A stretch of 64,000 nucleotides of DNA from assembly GCF_900187565.1 (NCBI RefSeq), contig NZ_FYED01000001.1:496001-560000 (forward strand), read 5' to 3'. This DNA is from Pseudomonas sp. Irchel 3A7 (lineage in GTDB: Bacteria; Pseudomonadota; Gammaproteobacteria; Pseudomonadales; Pseudomonadaceae). Within the stretch, counting starts at the first letter, position 1; each line of letters opens with the position of its first letter. The notes beneath the pieces are model-generated. The model saw only the letters and a list, made by a program, of their open reading frames with translations. It searched no databases and had not been told where the DNA came from. Below, piece by piece: positions 60,742 through 64,000 of the stretch. Made by a program: the position numbers and the translations under genes.

Positions 60742-62190
60742 TCAGGGTTTGCCGGAGTTCGACGCTTGCGTTCGTCCGCTTTCCCAACCGCCACCCAGGG
60801 CCAGGAACAAATCGATCTGGCTCGTCGCAACCTGAGTGTTCGCAGCGGCCAGTTGTGCCGTGACGTCGGTGTAGGTACGGGTCGCTTGCAGGTCCGCCAG
60901 GAACGACGCGCGGCCGGCCTGGAAGAAACGGTGAGTCTGATCGGCGGCCAGTTTCGCCGATTGCTCGGCGTCCGCCAGGGCCTCACGGCGTTGCAGCAAC
61001 GCTGAGTACTGGGCCAGGCCGGTCTGGGCTTCACGAATGGCGTTGAGTACCACGCCGTCGAAATGTGCCAGTGCGCCTTGAGTGGCCGCTTCGGCCTCGC
61101 GGATACGCGCGCGGGCGCCGTTGGTCGGCACCGTCCAGGTCAGCGAGGGTCCAAAGCCCCAGCGGTTGGTGGACGGCTCGCCGAGGTTATCCAGGATACC
61201 GATGGTACCGACGGTCGCGCCGATGCTGATGTCCGGGTACAGCTGACCCGTAGCAACGCCGATGGTGGCGGTCGCAGCCGCCAGTCGGCGCTCAGCCTGC
61301 CGTACGTCGGGACGCCGCTTGAGCAAGGCCGCACCATCCCCCACCGGCATCAATCGGGCAATTTTCGGCAGTTCGGCGCAGCTGTCGGTCCCGGCAGGCA
61401 ATTGACCCACCGGTTTGGCCAACAGCATCGACAAGCGGAACAGTCCGGCCTGGCGCGCCGCCTCATAACGCGGCATGTCGGCGCGCAGGGATTTGAATTG
61501 GGTTTGCGAACGGGTGACCTGGGTTTCATCGCCGCGCCCGGCATCGCGCAGACGTTGAATCAGCGTGGTGCTCTGGGCCTGCAGGTCGAGGGAGTGCTGG
61601 GCGATTTCCCGCTCTTCGTTGGCTGCGCACACTTGCGTGTAGGCGCGTACCACGTCGGCCACCAGGGTGATGCGTGCAGTATCGGCCGCGGCTTGCGTCG
61701 CATCGGCATTGGCCTTGGCCGCTTCGATGCCGCGCTGCAAGGTGCCGAACAGGTCGAACTGGTACGAGGCGCTGATGCCGATGTCACCGATGTTGGCCAC
61801 CGGTACTTTTTCCGGCAAGAGGAACGCTTCGCCGGATTCCTGCAAGCGTTGGGCACCCATCTTCACACCGGCGCTCCAGCCGCCCGCCGCCTCGGCTTCG
61901 TCGACCTGGGCGCGAGCCCGCAGCAGGTTCGCCGCCGCCACGCGCAAGTCAGTATTGGACGCCATGGCTTGCTGAACCAGCTGGTCGAGCCGCGGGTCGT
62001 TGTACAGGCGCCACCAATCGGCAGGCACCGGTGCCGAAACCACCGGCTTGCCGTCGACCGCCAGTTCACCCTGCAAGTCTTCACGGTGGATGGCCGCTTC
62101 TTCGGGCAAGTGATAGTCCGGCCCGACCACCTGGCACGCCGACAACAGCAGGCCCAATCCGGCGACCGCTAAAACCGAGGCCTGGCTCAT
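60742..62190 (-). CDS. outer-membrane efflux lipoprotein (NodT/OprM-type factor)
   Basis: This outer-membrane channel for the FUSC-type efflux system has 482 residues. It has a lipobox LLLSAC (Cys at residue 19), then two OEP (outer-membrane efflux protein) repeats with DWWRLYNDPRLDQLV and the coiled-coil and barrel strands typical of NodT-family factors. Its start overlaps the stop of the HlyD-type gene by 4 bp, so it is part of the same operon. Confidence 0.87.
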   Translation of the reverse strand: MSQASVLAVAGLGLLLSACQVVGPDYHLPEEAAIHREDLQGELAVDGKPVVSAPVPADWWRLYNDPRLDQLVQQAMASNTDLRVAAANLLRARAQVDEAEAAGGWSAGVKMGAQRLQESGEAFLLPEKVPVANIGDIGISASYQFDLFGTLQRGIEAAKANADATQAAADTARITLVADVVRAYTQVCAANEEREIAQHSLDLQAQSTTLIQRLRDAGRGDETQVTRSQTQFKSLRADMPRYEAARQAGLFRLSMLLAKPVGQLPAGTDSCAELPKIARLMPVGDGAALLKRRPDVRQAERRLAAATATIGVATGQLYPDISIGATVGTIGILDNLGEPSTNRWGFGPSLTWTVPTNGARARIREAEAATQGALAHFDGVVLNAIREAQTGLAQYSALLQRREALADAEQSAKLAADQTHRFFQAGRASFLADLQATRTYTDVTAQLAAANTQVATSQIDLFLALGGGWESGRTQASNSGKP

Positions 62191-63074
62191 TGCGCCTGCC
62201 CCCGGGCCTGATCATCAATGATCGACACCGTGGCGGTGCGCCCGGCGATCATGCGGAAATCCGCCGGCACGTCATCGAAGGCGATCCGCACCGGAATCCG
62301 CTGGGCCAGCCGCACCCAACTGAACGCCGGATTGACGTTGGGCAACAGGTTGCTGCCGCTGGTGCGGTCGCGGTCTTCGATACCGGCGACGATACTTTCG
62401 ACGTGGCCGCGCAGCCGCGCACGGTCTCCGATCACACGGATGTCGACGCTTTGGCCGACATGAATGCCGTCCAGCTTGGTTTCTTCGAAATAGCCGTCGA
62501 TGTGGAAAGAGTTGCTGTCGACCACTGACAACACCGGCCGCCCTGCACTGACAAACTCCTGGGTACGCGGCGCGCGGTCGTTGACGTAACCGTCCACCGG
62601 GCTGCGGATCACCGAGCGATCAAGGTTGAGCTGAGCGCTGTCCACCGCCACCTGAGCTTCCATCAACGCCACTTGGGCACGGGCCACCCGCGACTGGCTT
62701 TCCTCCAGTTGCTCGCCCGGCACCAGATTACCGAGGCCCTTGTTGCGCTTGGCTTCACGCTGGGCCTGGGCCAGGGTTTCTTCGCGGTCGGCCACCGCCG
62801 CTTTTGCCTGGCGCAGGGCCAGCTTGAAGCGGTCCTGGTCAATGCTGAACAGCACCTGCCCTCGCTTGACCATTTGGTTATCGCGTACTTCCACCTGCTG
62901 GATCAGTCCGGACACGTCCGGCGCGATCTGCACGATGTCGGCACGGATGTGCCCGTCGCGGGTCCAGGGGGCAAACATGTAATACATCACCATGCGCCAG
63001 ACCACGACAACGGCGAAGCTCACGATCAACAGGGTCAGGACCACGCGACCGATGGTCAATAAAGGTTTTTTCAT
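62187..63074 (-). CDS. HlyD/AaeA-type periplasmic adaptor
   Basis: This 295-residue membrane-fusion protein has one N-terminal membrane helix (VVLTLLIVSFAVVVVWRMVMYY), a lipoyl domain (APDVSGLIQQVEVRDNQMVKRGQVLFSID) with a short helical hairpin, and the second lipoyl half (RSPVDGYVNDRAPRTQEFVSAGRPV). It corresponds to AaeA of the E. coli aaeXAB system. It overlaps DUF1656 upstream and the outer-membrane gene downstream by 4 bp each. Confidence 0.87.
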   Translation of the reverse strand: MKKPLLTIGRVVLTLLIVSFAVVVVWRMVMYYMFAPWTRDGHIRADIVQIAPDVSGLIQQVEVRDNQMVKRGQVLFSIDQDRFKLALRQAKAAVADREETLAQAQREAKRNKGLGNLVPGEQLEESQSRVARAQVALMEAQVAVDSAQLNLDRSVIRSPVDGYVNDRAPRTQEFVSAGRPVLSVVDSNSFHIDGYFEETKLDGIHVGQSVDIRVIGDRARLRGHVESIVAGIEDRDRTSGSNLLPNVNPAFSWVRLAQRIPVRIAFDDVPADFRMIAGRTATVSIIDDQARGQAQ

Positions 63075-63280
63075 GTCATCAGGTATCGACTGAGTGAGTC
63101 CACCACGCCAAGCAGCAAAGCGTAGAGAGCCACGTTAAACAATGCCCGGTGCCAGACCAGACGGTAAAAGTGCAGGCGCGTCAGTACCCCATGCACCAGC
63201 AGGTACAACACGTACGTAAAGCCCATCAGCACCAGCAGCGTAGGCAGGAACACCCCGCTGATATCCAGATCACCGATCAT
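63071..63280 (-). CDS. DUF1656/AaeX-like small membrane protein
   Basis: This 69-residue protein has two membrane helices (FLPTLLVLMGFTYVLYLLVHGVL; ALFNVALYALLLGVVDSL). It occupies the AaeX position between the FUSC pump and the adaptor gene. Its ATG overlaps the TGA of the FUSC gene. Confidence 0.85.
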   Translation of the reverse strand: MIGDLDISGVFLPTLLVLMGFTYVLYLLVHGVLTRLHFYRLVWHRALFNVALYALLLGVVDSLSRYLMT

Positions 63281-64000
63281 AAAGGCGCTCCATCGATGCC
63301 ATGGGGAAGCGGTTCTTCTTGCTCTGCGGAACCGACGAATTCGACGCCCGGCAACAGCGCCAGGCGCAAGCCGCTCAAGGCGTGCAGCAGGTGCAGGCGG
63401 GTTTGCTCGTCACCCGCGCCAGCGAGGGCGCGACGGGTGCGGTCAAGGGTCATCAGCAACGGACTCGGCGCCGGCAAGCGTTCACCGGCCTTGAGGCACG
63501 CCTTGAAGTATTTGCCGACCTCAGCCACCACCTGATGCAGCAGCGCCTGCGGCACGCCATCAACCCGTGGCGTATAGGCGAGCAGGTCCAGCAGATTCAG
63601 CACCACGCGCACTTCCCGCAGGGCGATGCCGGTGTCCTGGCCGGTCATGGCCAGGCGCGGCAAGTGCTGCATTAAGCGATCCAGTACCTGCACACCCAGG
63701 TGCCGGTGCTCGGCCAGCGTTGCCGGCTCGGTGAGGCTGACAATGTCGCGCCAGCTGAAACGGGTCAGGCGCTTGGCCGCCAGCTCGGCGCCGAATGGCC
63801 GGGCAACCAGGGTCCAAATGAACGCAAACAGCAGGCCGATGGGGCCTGCCAGGTTGGAATTGGCGAAGCTGAGGAAATCTGCGTCGTAGGCGCCCTGAAT
63901 GCTGATGAAGGACGAAGTGTTGACCAGGGTCAAAAGCATCCCCAGGTAAAACTGCGGCTTGACCGTCAGGGTGCCGACGATGATGAACGGCACGGCGAAC
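63277..64000 (-). CDS. FUSC-family (AaeB-like) efflux protein, C-terminal part
   Basis: Only the C-terminal 240 or so residues are in the window; the frame is open to the right edge. It shows membrane helices (PFIIVGTL..., LAGPIGLLFAFIWTLVARPFG) followed by a long soluble C-terminal domain rich in Leu/Arg helices. Genes downstream (DUF1656, HlyD, outer-membrane factor) identify it as the AaeB/FUSC-type pump for aromatic acids or similar compounds. The substrate is inferred from the family. Confidence 0.82.
   Translation of the reverse strand, partial: FAVPFIIVGTLTVKPQFYLGMLLTLVNTSSFISIQGAYDADFLSFANSNLAGPIGLLFAFIWTLVARPFGAELAAKRLTRFSWRDIVSLTEPATLAEHRHLGVQVLDRLMQHLPRLAMTGQDTGIALREVRVVLNLLDLLAYTPRVDGVPQALLHQVVAEVGKYFKACLKAGERLPAPSPLLMTLDRTRRALAGAGDEQTRLHLLHALSGLRLALLPGVEFVGSAEQEEPLPHGIDGAPL

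Overview
This window is a piece of a Pseudomonas chromosome, most likely from the P. fluorescens group. The evidence is high-GC coding with strong third-position bias, 19 paired REP palindromes (mostly the GTGGGAGCGAGC-type unit), the Pseudomonas-specific gene oscA, a DUF6124-like gene, orphan short RHS cassettes, and a gene order (sbp-cysTWA, oscA, GGDEF/EAL gene, desA, GGDEF gene, gabDT) that recalls the PA0265-PA0290 region of P. aeruginosa. I saw no insertion sequence, integrase, prophage or CRISPR array. One tRNA (Arg, anticodon CCG) is present.

Layout. 1-1804: 5' part of a BetT-type choline transporter with a candidate BetI operator. 2168-6816: cysteine module (serine acetyltransferase epsC; divergent dcyD and the cystine importer tcyJLN). 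7277-8047: a duplicated-domain protein of unknown function. 8271-14940: sulfur-starvation operon (leader ORF, two SfnB-type oxidoreductases, an FMN-dependent monooxygenase, MetQ-MetN-MetI). 15181-15766: a DUF6124-like gene behind a long, strongly structured leader. 15961-18937: methyltransferase and a large exported glycoside-hydrolase-like protein. 19135-24352: a TriABC-like RND pump with two adaptors. 24505-28285: two orphan RHS cassettes around an AAA ATPase gene, plus a deleted second ATPase copy. 28401-33971: polar amino-acid ABC importer, a 31-codon ORF, an orphan MetQ and an unusual sigma54-activator-like AAA+ protein. 34028-38691: RBBP9-type hydrolase, fatty-acid desaturase with AraC regulator, Crp/Fnr regulator, Mpo1-like protein. 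38799-42937: sulfate importer cysAWT-sbp with oscA. 43233-49037: c-di-GMP genes, desA and a receiver-HDOD protein. 49173-52077: gabT and gabD. 52426-55847: tRNA-Arg, a small acidic protein, and a vWA lipoprotein / ECF sigma / membrane protein operon. 55935-60649: YbhB-like protein, Rieske-FAD oxidoreductase, DUF945 protein, small membrane protein. 60742-64000: an AaeXAB-like FUSC efflux system with its own outer-membrane factor, running off the right edge.

How it works together. Sulfur supply dominates: sulfate uptake (sbp-cysTWA), cystine uptake (tcyJLN), methionine-type uptake (metQNI, a second metQ), a further amino-acid importer, cysteine synthesis and D-cysteine breakdown, organosulfur oxidation (sfnB pair plus FMN monooxygenase) and the sulfur-starvation protein OscA. 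AT-rich dyads upstream of tcyJ, the amino-acid importer and oscA are candidate shared control sites.

Most notable are: (i) the about 200-nt structured leader of the DUF6124-like gene, with a UUCG hairpin, a possible pseudoknot and two competing copies of one pairing strand; (ii) the RHS/ATPase duplication, where the second ATPase survives only as a 69-bp in-frame deletion scar; (iii) an AAA+ sigma54-activator-like protein without a GAFTGA motif or DNA-binding domain; and (iv) two genes whose stop codons are supplied by REP palindromes.
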